DNA of 64,000 nt from Plasmopara viticola. Taxonomy: Eukaryota; Oomycota; Peronosporomycetes; Peronosporales; Peronosporaceae. Shown in pieces: positions 46,451 through 59,053 of this stretch. Position 1 is the first letter of the stretch. Each line of letters begins with the position of its first letter. Both the position numbers and the translations under genes were made by a program. Under the pieces are notes generated by a model. The model was not told the origin of the DNA, did not search any database, and saw only the letters and a program-made list of their open reading frames with translations. The DNA lies in contig MBPM02000002.1 of NCBI GenBank assembly GCA_001695595.3, positions 1,587,608 through 1,651,607 of the forward strand. Reading direction: 5' to 3'.

Positions 46451-49400
46451 GCCCATTCGTTGAGACGCATACATAAACCCAGAGGTCGATGTTCGTTCAG
46501 AGTTACATTTGTAAGAGAAAGAGATCTTCTTGGGGGTTGGCTTGGTAATTTATTAATACTTCGGACGCCCGACAGCCAACTTTACTACCTGCTTGGTAAT
46601 AGCGAAAACCGACATTTCTGATGAATGATAAAGAACCATGGACCTATTTTGTTCCATACAACTCAAGTCTAAGGGGTAAACAACGGACCATATCGATGCA
46701 ATAGCTACAGTGTTCCATTCTTCAATCGTAAGTATAGAGACAATCCATTATGAAGTCAAGACTAGTTTGATTTTGTAGCGTATATGGCATGTATTTGACA
46801 ACATTTTGTGCATGGCTGATTGTGCGCGTTGGAATTTAAACTGATCGATAGTATTCATAATTAAAATGCCATTTGGGAACCAAACGAATCAATACTCTCC
46901 ATAATTAAAGCTCCAATCAAATTGAGTGCGCGTACCGCTTTTATTATTAAGGAGAAGCGTACTCGGGGTGGTGTTGAGCAAAACGATACATATTTTGTTA
47001 GCTAAATAAGAAATAAGAGACTGAACTATGCGCACTTTTTATCATTACTCTTACTTGCGACATTATAAGTGTATACGTTCAGATGCCACTGCAACTTTAT
47101 ATGTTTCCCGCGCACCGACAAAGTTTCGCAATATGCGACTTGACCATGTCGATTACATTATTCATAATTTCAGAACTATCACCAGCTTATGAATTTTTAG
47201 AACTTCCGATAGGCTAATTTTAAGAAGACTTTACTTACTAGAAATCTGATGTAGTGTCATCGCAATCAAGTGTGCCGCCTCTTTTTCAGATTGCTCGCCA
47301 ACAAGAACGCTGCTTTTTTATTTCTAATCCTAATTAGCTTTACGTATTTAGCCCGATTAGCAAGCCCATACTTATTCGCACGTCGAAAGCTTACAAGACT
47401 ACGCCTACTTCCAGGCAATGCACACATATAGGACTTGGTTTGGATATCCTAACCGTTACCCCAGTTATAATTTTTAAAGACATTAATGGCCGACGCGCCA
47501 TTTTTTAACAGCTGCTGCTTGAATCGAATCGAGCTCCATTGCTTTTTAATTAGGATCCTGTTCAAATGTAACGAAATGCTCACTACTAAAGGCTTAATTT
47601 GATCGTGTATATATTGCTAGATACAGTAATAATCCGATGAGCGTAGTGCAAAAATTAACATGCCACATGCCGGCGTCTGCTTTTGCTTACTAGTATTGGT
47701 GTAAGCCTTATCTTGGTCTTCATCAAAGTTTACTTGGGGTGAGCAGTACTAAATTTGTATTTTTAAGGGATCTGCTTGCAAAATCGAGTCTAGTGAGTTT
47801 CGATTGGTGTGCCATGTTCTTCTCACCCATATGCAGTTTTAATCATAATTTTTCTTCAATTTGCAAAACATAAACACTTTTTTATGTTCGATGTCTATAG
47901 TCGCACAAAGTGAAATATGGACTCTAAAAAGTACTTTCGCAAACACTTCTTCTCTATTTCGGCAGAAAAGTCATGGCCTTGTATTCTGTTTCTCATCAGT
48001 ATAGAATACAAATCTTCCAAACGCCCGACTCAATCGGATCAAGAAAACACTAGCAGTGCTTTGCTGATCACGTAGGCCGTTTCATCTATTTCGTACTCAG
48101 AAAATTTCTTGGACTCTACCCAGGAATTATTTAAATGAATTACTAATTTATAGCGCTTTGAGATAAAAGAAGATGCACCTTAGAATATATAAGCAATGAA
48201 AATGGGATGCCACCAGTGCCACGGAATTTGGCGTCTCGCATGACAATTTATGCTCTTGTTTGACCACGCAGCTAAATTATTGACTTTGTACCGTAAAGCC
48301 AACTCAGGATGGATCTGCCGAGTTTTCTCGATTACCGTCTGTCCACACGTAGTAATGCAACCACGATAACTATCGAAGGGATAATGAGTGGTCTTTGGCA
48401 TCTATATCTACGAAAAAATTGCACTAAGCGCTATATATTATACATGTCTTACATACCTTTCCGTCTGTCAACAAAGCTTTTAACCCTGCTGTTAGGGAGC
48501 GAGCAGCTGATAAGTAGACGTACATGAAAAATGTCGGTAAGCACACGGGTTTGCATGTCTACTATTTACCGTGAAAGATGTGTTCCGCAACGAAAGATGA
48601 CAATCTCGTCACTTCGTGAGACATATGCCATTCACTAAATGCATGGTCCTAATTGAACACGAAGGGCTTAGAGCCTGGACGATGCACTAAAAAAAATATC
48701 AGTGCGTACAACATGACAAGAAACTTGTTGTCACAAGTGAGATTATTTCATTTGATAGTCCAAAGCTTCCTGGTCTGAAACACGATGACTCTTAAATGAC
48801 CTTCCCCATCAAGTTACGATATCAGCATAGTCGAAAGCACTGCAATAGCGCTAAGGGCGTCGTCTCGTCCGGATAGACTAAAGCAGTTACCTGCTGAAAG
48901 TTTTTTATGCTGTTAAAGCATCCAGGCTTCGAACCCCTCAACGTTGTTTGTCAATAGATCGAATAGAGGGTTTGTAAGTTCTACATAGCCAACGCTGTTC
49001 TGGTGCAAACAGCAGCCTATCCTCCGCTGCACAGACATATTTGTCAAAGTTTGCATTAGCTGTATTAATCCGCATGACCATATAATCTTACCTTAGATAG
49101 CCTAAATGGTCTCTAAAGTCGACTTATCTCCTCGAAAGAGGCTACAAATGAATATATTGTCAAAGTTTGCCCGAAAAAAAGCCCAAGAGCTTTGTGGCAT
49201 CACTAGCCACTCTTATAACAAACCTCCAAGCTGATCGATCACCATAAGATGATAGGTTTTCCCTAATTTGAATTTTCTAATAGTCATTTGCAAAGTTTCG
49301 TGCACTGTGAAGCGTACACGTGGGCATGCTGTTAAGTATCACGTCCTTCCTTCGGACGGGTGTTTGTACAGGGGCCGCTCACCGTTCAGCTTTACCGAAG

Positions 49401-51965
49401 CAGAAACTAGTCGCCACTGCCCGTAAGACGTTTCAAAAGACAATATTGGTGATGAGTGCGAAAACTTTGACTCCCGCATCCTGCCATTCGTTGCATTTTG
49501 CAGAGAATTAATTTATGAAGTGGTCATTGCTAAGAAGCACACCACTTTGTGTCTGTCGTGAATTTTAATTCGTGTTTCACTTCTCTATCAAGAGGTATTT
49601 GTGGAGGTAAGCTTCTGAACATCGTTTTTGAGTGTGCTTTTAACTTTTATATTGTATTCTTGATATCCTTAAGGATCTTTAAAACCAGGCGCGACGTACG
49701 CTGTCTAAAAGACTGATCCGAGAGGTTTTTTTCTTAAGAACATTATCTTAAATGTCTCTAGAGTTAAAGTAAGCTAGAACTTGGTCGCTATAATTTTCTT
49801 TAGGTCTAGTAAATTGAGTACTTCTCACAGTGATTTCAGTACGAGTGCACATAACGCGGCACAACGACAAGTTGAGCTGTCAGTTTATCATGCGGATAGG
49901 TCTCGTTGAAAGCTATGGGGCCTTGCGAAATTGAGGTATCAATTTTGTATCGCATCTCCATTCTCATTTAGCAGAGTTACGTTACCCGCATATTGTCCTA
50001 TTCTTCTCACGGTGTTGTGCAGATCCATGTTATTACTTGCAGAACAATCTTCCTCAGATTTAGCATCTCCGACTGCGGAACTACGTTACCTACTGTGTCT
50101 TACAGACATATGTAACTTGCTTCGGGAACCTTGTCAATCGCAGTTGGTGACATAATGCTTCACTTGAAAATGTGCTTTAACATTACTTGAAACGCTGTTG
50201 AAGCGTCGCTTATAGTCCCTTCTGTCAGCAGAGCTTGTAAATTTATAAGAAAATTTATATAGTCTTTTTTCCCGGATAAATTAGTATCCCGTGTTCATCT
50301 CAGGCGAGGTAGACTTTTTTTAGATGGTTCTACGCACAAAACCTTGTTGCGTGAGATTAGGTGGCTAATATTTACGATCTTTTCCTGCCAATCGGTCTGG
50401 AGCTCGTGTTTTTCTAGTCATGGCATGCTTGGAATCAAAAATACTCAATCATGTCAAGCAAGAGATGACGCCGTGCTGCCAATATTCACAAAACTAACAG
50501 CCACGTTCTGAAAACGGCTAGTACCGTCCAATAAGCCATTTGGAACAAAAACCGCTTAATTTTTCTTCTCGCATGGAAAATCAGTCACGCTGTTTTCTTA
50601 AACAGCAATAGTTTGCCGGTGCACTGACTTTCTCGACATACAAGAGTCTCCCAAAGCTCGAAATAGCTTTATAACATTGTACCCTTGCGTGTGCAAAAAG
50701 CAGTCCACTATTGCTAGGACTTAGGTCCCCTCCAAAAGGGTGCTTCATCCCTGCTTGTGATTAGCATTACTCGACCATTCGTTGCCTTTGGGTAATTAGT
50801 AGTCTTTATCAAAGCAGAGACGGAGGACATGCCCTTGCTTTTATGCTTCAATGCAGCAGATGTTGCTTTGCTCGCAGCACTTAATCATTGATACTAGACC
50901 CGAGTCAGCATATCCACGAATACCGTCTTATAGAGCGAGAAAATATCCATCCACGGCATTTCAAAGGAGCGAGTCTGTTTGTGGCTATACTCCTCTCGAA
51001 GAGCAAATTAAATTGCCTCTTTCCTTGTTGTTGCTTGCACTCCAAAATATAAAGTTTCAACAAGCCTGTTCTTGGTCGTTGATAAACATATTCATCTTGA
51101 TATGTGTGGTCTTAGTAAATACGCCTTTGACCTCAACGGCGTATCTGTGAATATATGCAAGAATCTTACGCCTTCCTTGCTTGTGTGCGAAAAAGCGTAA
51201 GCGATGGCAGAGCTGTAAGCTCACTGGAAGGATGTTTGCCTTCAGCTATTTTATAATGTGCTCCTAGGACACACACAATTCTTATAGAAAGTGGTTTGAC
51301 GTGTAAGTGATTACTTTCGGCTCGGTCTCTTAGCGAATGCCCCGCGCACTTGACCATACGCGATCGAAATTGCCTTAGTGACTATCTCTATCTCCTGGAT
51401 TTAACAAAGGAAAGCAGAAATCTCAAGCTTGACGGGTTTATATGCGCTACCACTGAGGCTATTAAAGCCTGTGCTGCCTGAGACCTTGAGCATGACCTTC
51501 CTCGAACGAAGTGATTGCTTGGCAGTAGAAAGACCGCAAATGCAGTCGCCTTCTCAGTTTGTAAAAGCCGGCAAGTCTTCCGTGCAGTGCGAACTCAATG
51601 CTGGACGGTGTTGTGACGCTAACCCAGAACTTTTTCGAGGATTGAGGGTGGCAATCTAGCTACTATTCCAACGAGACGCGCATGTTGTAGTTGTTTGATA
51701 CAAACCTAAAGTAGTACAGAAGCTATGGCCAAGATCTGTAAAGGGCATATCCTCCCACCACGAGCTTGAGCCGCGTTTACTAACAAATATGCGTCAAGCT
51801 TACGTTCCGAACACAATGGATTGCTGGCGTTCCCCATAGCGCTTCTTTATTAGTCATGCAGGGGTAATGTTTACATTGCAAAACGGATAGGCTCAGATGT
51901 AGCCATTTGCAGTCAACGGTCGTTTGCTTGACCAAGGATCGTTTGCGCTTGCAAGTGTGGAAAAG
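46451..51965. other. 5.5-kb gene desert
   Basis: No gene, RNA gene or mobile element recognised. ORFs (for example 50851-51150, +) are short with no domain. AT-rich throughout. Confidence 0.5.
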
Positions 51966-54900
51966 ATGCTACAGGAAAGCTTGGGTGGTAGCGGGGAGTC
52001 TGTCGCTAGCACGAAGAAAGCGTTAGCTCAGGCGCAAAAGTTGCTACAACTTGCTTCTGTCAGGCCGAATGCATTGACGTTGCGTGAATACCGCGAGGCG
52101 CTCGAGGTACTTGCGTCGTCATCCATCGTCTTCCGAGTTATTGCAACTGAACGGCTTGATAACATTTGTGCAAATATTTTGCGTCTATTGTTGTACAGGA
52201 ATGCTTGAAACCAGAGGGCAATCTAACAATGAAAATTGTTGGCTTTCAGCTCGCTAGTATTGCTCCTAAATGCACCACGCACGATGTCTGGAAATTCGTT
52301 CTAGAAGCCGTTGTGTCGGAGCTTGGTACTTCTGAGAATACGTCAACTCTAGCCGCTGCACTCTCAGTCCTTCGAAAAGTTCCCATGCCTCTTATGCTCG
52401 GATTTTTGCTATCACCTGAAAAAGATCCAACGAATAAGCTGCGCGCATTATTGACGCATGACGACGTTGGGATTCTCTGCTGCGCAATTGAGACTCTGTC
52501 AAAGTTAATGTTAGACGTTGCTGTCAATGTTGCTGAAGACGGACTGTTTGTCTTTCCATTTGAGTCGCATGAGGCCCGAATCTGCTGCCAACAGGATCTA
52601 GAGACAATGGTCAACGATACGTGGAAGCTGATTTTTCATACCCTTTCGGTTGATTTACTGTCCAAAAGTATGCTGTCAGCTACAGGCGCTGCATTTGCCG
52701 CTTTAACGAGCTTGTTTGCACGCTCAAGTACGATAGCTCCGTTTTATACGAGCATCAAAGAATCAATTCGCGTTCAAGCACCACTGGATGATGTGGCTTC
52801 GATGATCTACAAACAAGCGTTCCCGCGCATTCGAGTACTAATCACTGTAGCGCGAAGCCTTACCATCAAGCAGCAGCCAGATGCTATGCTTTGGATTGCA
52901 ATGCTTTTGTATAAGATGATGGAGTGCAGCGGCGCGAGATGTCCAAGTGTGAGTGTGCCTTACGTCGAAATTGACTCCGAAGGGAGCAATGGCGACGATG
53001 CGAATGACGACGACGAACCTCAGGCTTCCATAGAACCTGTACGAGTTGATGACCTCGTAAGTCACCTGCTTGAGTCGTGGGCCTTTCCAACGGTATCCAG
53101 ACGAGTGCCGCTCGTACAGGCCATGAGTTTGTGTCGTGCTATCTTCATTCTGTTAGCGCATCCTCTCCAGACGTTCACCCGTATGCGTTGGGCTGCTCAA
53201 CTCGCACATTATCTCATCGCACAATGCTACTTTGCCAACAAAAGTAGCAGCAACAACAGCGAGGAATCTAGTAAAAAGCTCAAGCTTGAGCTAAGCGTGA
53301 TGCTAGTGAAAACTTTTGCATGGTTGTCAAGCGTCAATTGCCAGTCTCTATTCGTTCGTACAGCCGAAGTGCTTTATCTTTTGGATCAGGAACAAGATCG
53401 ACGTGGTTTGATACAGTCTCTTTTGGACACAATCGCCAGCCATGTACTTATAAATCGTGACTTTCAATTTCTTCAAGGATTGTGTAGCATGCCGTTCTTC
53501 AGACAAACAAAAGGATTTTCCCGCTTATCACCACGTACTAATGGCTCTGAAGTGTTTCGAGCTCTTTTTCAAGCTCTATTCAAAGCGCCAGAGTCGCCGT
53601 CCAAGCTTGTCGAGCATCAAATTTCGCAACTTATTGCTTTGAGAATGTTTCGTGGATTACTGCTAGTGCACTTTAATGAAATAGCGACAAGCTCGCCTAA
53701 GGCACATCACCGATCTAGCGAAATCAGTGAGAACACTGTATTTTATATAGGCTTGCTCGTCTCCCACTTTCAAGGTATACTTGACAGGCCTGAGCTTGCA
53801 CTTCGTGAATCCCTCGATTTTTTCCAGCAAGAGCTCTTTCCGACGATTGACAAGATTGCGTCCCAATGCGGCCGTCTACAAATACTTTGGATTGGGGTTC
53901 GGCTCCATCGCACTTACGCCTCTCACGTCCCTTTCGAGGCGCTCGTGCGTGAACTTCAGTGTGAGACTGGTCGGCTGTTTACTGCTATGTGGGATCATGA
54001 CGAGAAAGAAGCAGCAACTTTTGACAGCGGATTAATGGGCGGCGATGAAAGTTCTACCAGTCATCAGCACGCAGGTGACGTGAACAATCTCGACGCATTA
54101 ATGATACTTGGTGACTGTATCATGCTTCTGGCTCAACTTCACCCGCACACAACGCCACAATTTCTTCAAATGTGCGAGAAAATGACTGCTGCGCTCTTAG
54201 CATCCGAAAGTGGGTCTATCTTAATCTCTCAACAATGTCGCGTGTACGTGCCAAGCATGGTTTTGAAATGATTTGGGGTTGTCTCTAAGCTGATATTGTG
54301 CGTCTGCAGCATTGAAGATGTCATGGCAATTCTTTCGACCGATTCCGGAGTAGATGCAATATTAGAGCCTGAGGGTCATGTTTCACGGGAATTATTCGAT
54401 CCACGCGACGTCTTTTTGCCACTTAGAAATTTTGATTGTATACATGGCTTTAAGCTTGAAGAGAGTCGAGAACCGTTGACTGTAACGGGTTGCGCTGACC
54501 CCGTGTCCGTCCGAATTGCCCATTATCATATGCTCTTGGACAAGGAAGATGTTGTTACACTAGACATCAGGTGCTGTAATCTCACTACGTGGGCCTTAAA
54601 TGATTTGGAAATCCACCTTTACCCCCTCGGAAGCGTTAACGTCGTTCAGTGTGGAAACACGACAAGCAATCTAAAGCTACGCATGCTTCGTAGTGGAGAC
54701 AATAATAGCGTCGGGACTAGTGGGGGCAGTCCCAGCTTGCCACCATTCGGTGTGTTGAAAGCACAAAAGCAGTTTCGTGTGTGTAAATTCACGCAGGCTA
54801 TCTTTTTAATCCAAGTGGTGCTTGTGCAAGAACCAAGCCAAGACGGAGACCCTGTGGAAGGCAACGGTGCTGAAGGGACATTGCCCACGCCAATTCATTT

Positions 54901-55838
54901 GGCCTGTAGCAATCGCTACGTCTTGCCCTTTGACACGTTACTTCGACTGGCACAACCTCAATTTGTAACTGCTTCGTTCTTTCGACATTGTTGGCAGAGG
55001 TACGACTGGTTTTGGTTAGATTCGTACTACCTTGTTAATTTTATCACGACGTTTTGATGCAATTGTAGTGCCGAAGCAAGTGTTGCCTGGCAAGTCGAAG
55101 CGCACGAGTCAAAAGGAGAGCAACTTGGGGTTTGCCAACACGCACTTTACGTTCTCAATACCAAGCTTGCTGCTGTTTTCGAGTTGGTAGTCGAGCTACC
55201 GATGCACTTTCACGTACGCTTACGGTTCAAGCTTCCCTTGTTCCTTTCTATCATGTGAGCTTACGCGTATCCTTTGCATTATTACATAGATTGCAATGCT
55301 CACTCAGACGAGATGGGGGTCCGATATCAGCGCGACCTTGTCAATGTACCAAGAGTCTACTTTGAGTTGGTCCGGTATTTTAGAGGTCAGATCCTCGCGT
55401 GCAAATATCAGCGAATTTACAAAGTGGCCACGCGATACTGTGCGTCTTTTCAGCGGCGATCAAGTGCATCTTTGCAACACTCTAGCCGCTTCGTGCGAAA
55501 GCGTACAGCCATCTGGCTTATCCAGTGACGCAGTCGATGGTGCGAGCTTGTTTTCGGTAGCAATACCCTGTTTTGGCAGCGGGAACGAGAGCTCAACTCT
55601 CTCTTCAGAGCAAGCTGTTGCAACAGAAAAGCGGGCAACAGGTGAGATTGATCTGTCAGTAAGCAGTGTCACTGCGACCTTGACGCCAGATGTCCGATCT
55701 ACCACGAGCGTCCACAAAGACATGAGCATCCCAACTGATCGACTGAACTCGTTTGCGCGCAATAGCCGACAGATAGAGCAAATGCGAGGGCCTGAGATCA
55801 CCCAAACACCCGATAAATACTCGAGCACGTTCTTGTAG
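51966..55838 (+). CDS. TPLATE-like adaptor subunit (TSET/TPLATE complex)
   Basis: Endocytic adaptor subunit related to beta-adaptin/beta-COP. Five exons fit in phase: 51966-52136, 52199-54243, 54310-54999, 55069-55213 and 55290-55838, giving 1199 aa (Arabidopsis TPLATE 1176). The start MLQESLGGSGESV lines up with the TPLATE N-terminus. Residues ~50-690 are helical HEAT/armadillo repeats (DVGILCCAIETLSKLM; DDLVSHLLESW). The appendage has TVTGCADPVSVRIAHYHM, VVTLDIRCCNLTTWALNDLE, RYVLPFDTLLRLAQPQF and TQTRWGSDISATL, each at the place of the matching TPLATE segment (TGSSDP, RVTLHLKIINLTELELNRV, AKTW..). An acidic low-complexity loop lies near 52970-53040. Two apparent frame breaks are resolved by introns 52137-52198 and 55214-55289. 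I identify the family from remembered motif order, not a search. Confidence 0.82.
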
Positions 55839-55931
55839 CGAGTTGAGCAAAACCCTCTTTTTAAATGTCTATTCATTCCTCCCATCAACTTCAGTATACT
55901 AATTTTAAGAGAAGATTTTAATTCTGCCACA

Positions 55932-58900
55932 ATGAGAGCGCAGTCAAATGGCGATGAAGACGCGGAGCTCGTGTACCGTCCTATGCTGTTTGAATCCACC
56001 GGCTATACTTCCTCTGAGCTCTTTCGCGACTCGTTTGAAATGCGCTCGCGGCTACCGACTGGACCGTCAAGCGTCCCTTTATTAGGGATGAAGACAACTG
56101 CAGAGGAGACTCAGGAACGGATACAAGGAATAAAGCCACAAATTCGACTGGAAACGCTGTCGTCACGAGCTGCCACAACGGTAGTCTGGGTCACATATTT
56201 GTCATTCTTACTCGCCATTGTGCTGCCTTACCTTCAGGGCAAAGGATACCTAGAGACGGTGTGTTATTACGTTCGAGTCGACGGTGGGTTGAAGTCTAAT
56301 AATGTGTACTTGGACTGTAGGCGGTGGAGCTATCAGGAGCAGTTTGCAAACGTGACGTGAGAAGAAAGCCGTGCATTGAAGTGGATACAAAGCAAAAGGT
56401 TGCGCACTGGGCTGCGTACGTGGCTAATGTGTCACGGTATACGGAAAACGTAGAGTTAAAGCTCCATATTCGAACACTGGTAAACTCTTTCGCGTCGTCA
56501 AAAATGCTGCATTCAAGAATCGAGAGAAAGATGGCGCATGAGCGAATAGAAACTGTGTGGGCTTCACCTCAGAATGAGATCGAGGCAAGAAATAATATGC
56601 AGGACCAAGGATTAAATGGCCTTATAGTTGAAAGCGACGGATATGTCTTGACGTATGATGTGAAGCTGTACGGCTTTAATCAAGATGTGATACCGGCCAC
56701 AAAGGACGTCATTGTAGATGACCACAACCAGAGTGTGTGGGTCGAGTGTCAAGTCGGTAAGCAATGTGACGAAGTGCGCCTCGTAGAGATCACGCAAGAC
56801 GTCGACCGACTGGTATGTTCTGATAGCTTGTGCGTAATCGTCCATTTTGTGACTCACACTGACTCTCTTTGAAGGGAGGGAGTGGCTACAACGCCTACTT
56901 TGTTATCGTGATGTTCAGAGGATTGTATCCGAATGTCTTTGGCAAGGATGTGGTTTATGACTTTACGTTTACGTAAGTTTCTTTGCATCGTTTTACTTTA
57001 CGTTAACTACACCAGCCCATGACTTAATGTGACTTCTTGCACGCGATAGAAAGCCAGCGATCCAAATTGGTGAAGTTGTTGTTCGTGGCATCCTCGTGCT
57101 CGTAACTATCTTGGGTCTTCCGTGCTGGCTCATTACAGTGTTAAATTTTCACGATAGATCGTGGAGCAAAGTGCTAACAGTACAAAAATGGTTGCTTGGA
57201 GTTGGTGTTGTGCTTGTGCTGTGGCAGAATCCAGTGTATGCAGTATCGGAGTTCTACACTACTATGAGCATGCGCACTCGATTTGTCTCGATCACGAGTC
57301 AGTCACTCGCGGAAGCATTCTTTTATGTGTTTTGGCTGTGTTTGATAGACCAATACTGCGGACGAAGAAGCTCATTCGTTGTGAAGTTTCTTTTTGGCTT
57401 GACATTGTTCGGTGTAGACACGTTAATGACTGTGTTACGAATGCCTGGATTGTTCCCCAATGTTGCAATCACGTCATCAGCTCTCCAATCTTATGACGAG
57501 CTCTATACGCTGCTTGGCTTCATTCGCACGGGGTTACTCTTGGTTTGGCTGGTGTGGAGCATTAAAGTTGGAGTGCAATCTGGCCGGCATTTGAAAGCGT
57601 TGCCGTACATGGCAACACGCTTCAAGCAACTCTCGTATCGCTTTCTCGTGCTTCAAATGTTTCTTATTTTCATCTACATCTTCGTCCTGTCAACTCCCCA
57701 AACGTTTTATCTACTCCGAACGTGGTCTATTGTTGGCTACAATGCGTTCATTCAAGACTCTGTGCACTATTTTGCCAAGATGCACACTGGCCACCCATCG
57801 TTGGGTCAATTTCTTTTCTTGTCAGTGAATGTGTACTTGATCATGTATGTCCATTTGCCACCACTCGTAGGCGACAAAACGGGGCTTCTAGTACCGACAG
57901 CGGTTCATGTCGATGACCCCACTTGTGTGAAATCTTACGATTCAATCCCGTTCAATCCAAGTCTTTTTTGTGTAAAAACGGCTGCATGGTTGCTGGAATT
58001 GGCATATCAAGCTTACTTCGATCCTCCTGGGTGTCCATCATTGTCTGGATACGGTGAGCTCAGCCTTGAGCAACACGGTTTTGAGCTCATTACTCATCTT
58101 CGAAACAACAGAACTGACACACACGTCGTTGTTGCATGGAGTCAAGCGGATCATCGACGTTTAGTCATTTCGTTTCGAGGCACAACTAGTAAAGAGAATT
58201 GGAAAAGCAATCTACGCGCTGATCAAACGGTACTTTGGATGAAATCTCGAGGTTTGCGCTGGCGAAAATCGTGTCTTGAAAAAGCCAAAGATGGCGCCGC
58301 AAAGATCCCGTTGCTGAACATGGCGCTACCGCGGGTGCACCGAGGTGACTGCAAAATTGCTATTTTCTAGCTAGATACATGCTCAATTGTGTGGTGGTGG
58401 TGTAGGATTTTGGCTTGCGTACGAGTCGATTCGAGACGAATTAAAGGAGGTAGCACGGCTCGTTTTAGATGAAAATCCTGGTATTTTGGTGTACGTCACC
58501 GGCCACAGTATGGGTGGAGCACTTGCGGTTCTTGCCGCGTACGACCTCGTTGTAAATTTACACATCCAAGTCAACATGTACAACTTTGGTGGACCTCGTG
58601 TGGGCAACCCAAGTTTCCGTCAACACTATGACAGTTGTGTCTCGACAAGCTACCGAGTTGTCATGGACGGAGACATTGTTCCAGGGTGGCCGAAATTCGT
58701 AAGTGTATCCAGATTCTAAGTTGTTGGATGAGAAGGACTGAAATGATTTTGTTGGTTTCCATAGTGGGGACTCTATCAGCACGTGGGAACAGAAATTTCG
58801 CTTGATGTGGCGGGAAATTTAATTGTAGATCCTAGCTTTATAGAACGGCATCTTCACAATTCATCGAGGCGCAAGACGACGATGCATGGCACGAACGTTT

Positions 58901-58944
58901 ATCGTTTGGCGATTGCCAGCTGTCTTAAGACTCTTACGTCTTAA
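55932..58944 (+). CDS. Wntless/TMEM181-like seven-TM protein fused to a class-3 lipase
   Basis: Six exons: 55932-56258, 56321-56812, 56875-56972, 57050-58344, 58406-58698 and 58765-58944, 894 aa. A cytosolic N-tail precedes a signal-anchor helix (~residues 78-100), then a ~200-residue lumenal domain ending GYNAYFVIVMFRG and VVYDFTFTKPAI. Seven hydrophobic segments follow (~305-590), including VQKWLLGVGVVLVLWQNPVY and FFYVFWLCLIDQYCGRR, which resemble the Wntless/TMEM181 membrane domain. The C-terminal ~250 residues are a lipase_3 domain: RLVISFRGT, VHRGFWLAYESI, VTGHSMGGALAVLAA (nucleophile Ser ~772), NFGGPRVGNPSF, DGDIVPGWP (acid) and a final His near RHLHNSS. Probably a membrane lipase of the secretory pathway. 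It starts 93 bp after the TPLATE gene. Confidence 0.85.
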
Positions 58945-59053
58945 TCATTTCGCGTTAATTAAGATTAATATGTTGGAAAGCGTCCGGATCCGTTTCATCG
59001 TGACGCTTGGTTTTTGGTGGAAAAGTCTTTACCACGTACTTTACACTCTACAG

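Noticed and set aside
52137..52198. Apparent one-base frameshift near the start of the TPLATE gene
   Set aside because: A 62-nt GT-AG intron in phase 0 explains it and matches TPLATE spacing better than a frameshift.
55214..55289. Apparent frameshift and a 35-nt mini-intron in the TPLATE appendage
   Set aside because: A 76-nt intron starting at GTACGC after HFH joins the frames in phase without any gap.
56259..56360. Stop codon near 56357 suggesting that the seven-TM protein is truncated
   Set aside because: A 62-nt intron at 56259-56320 removes the frame leading to that stop and joins the two long frames in phase.
58886..59053. Start of the ankyrin gene at 58886
   Set aside because: It would overlap the last exon of the lipase gene; MMNGNDREAV at 59054 fits the gap.
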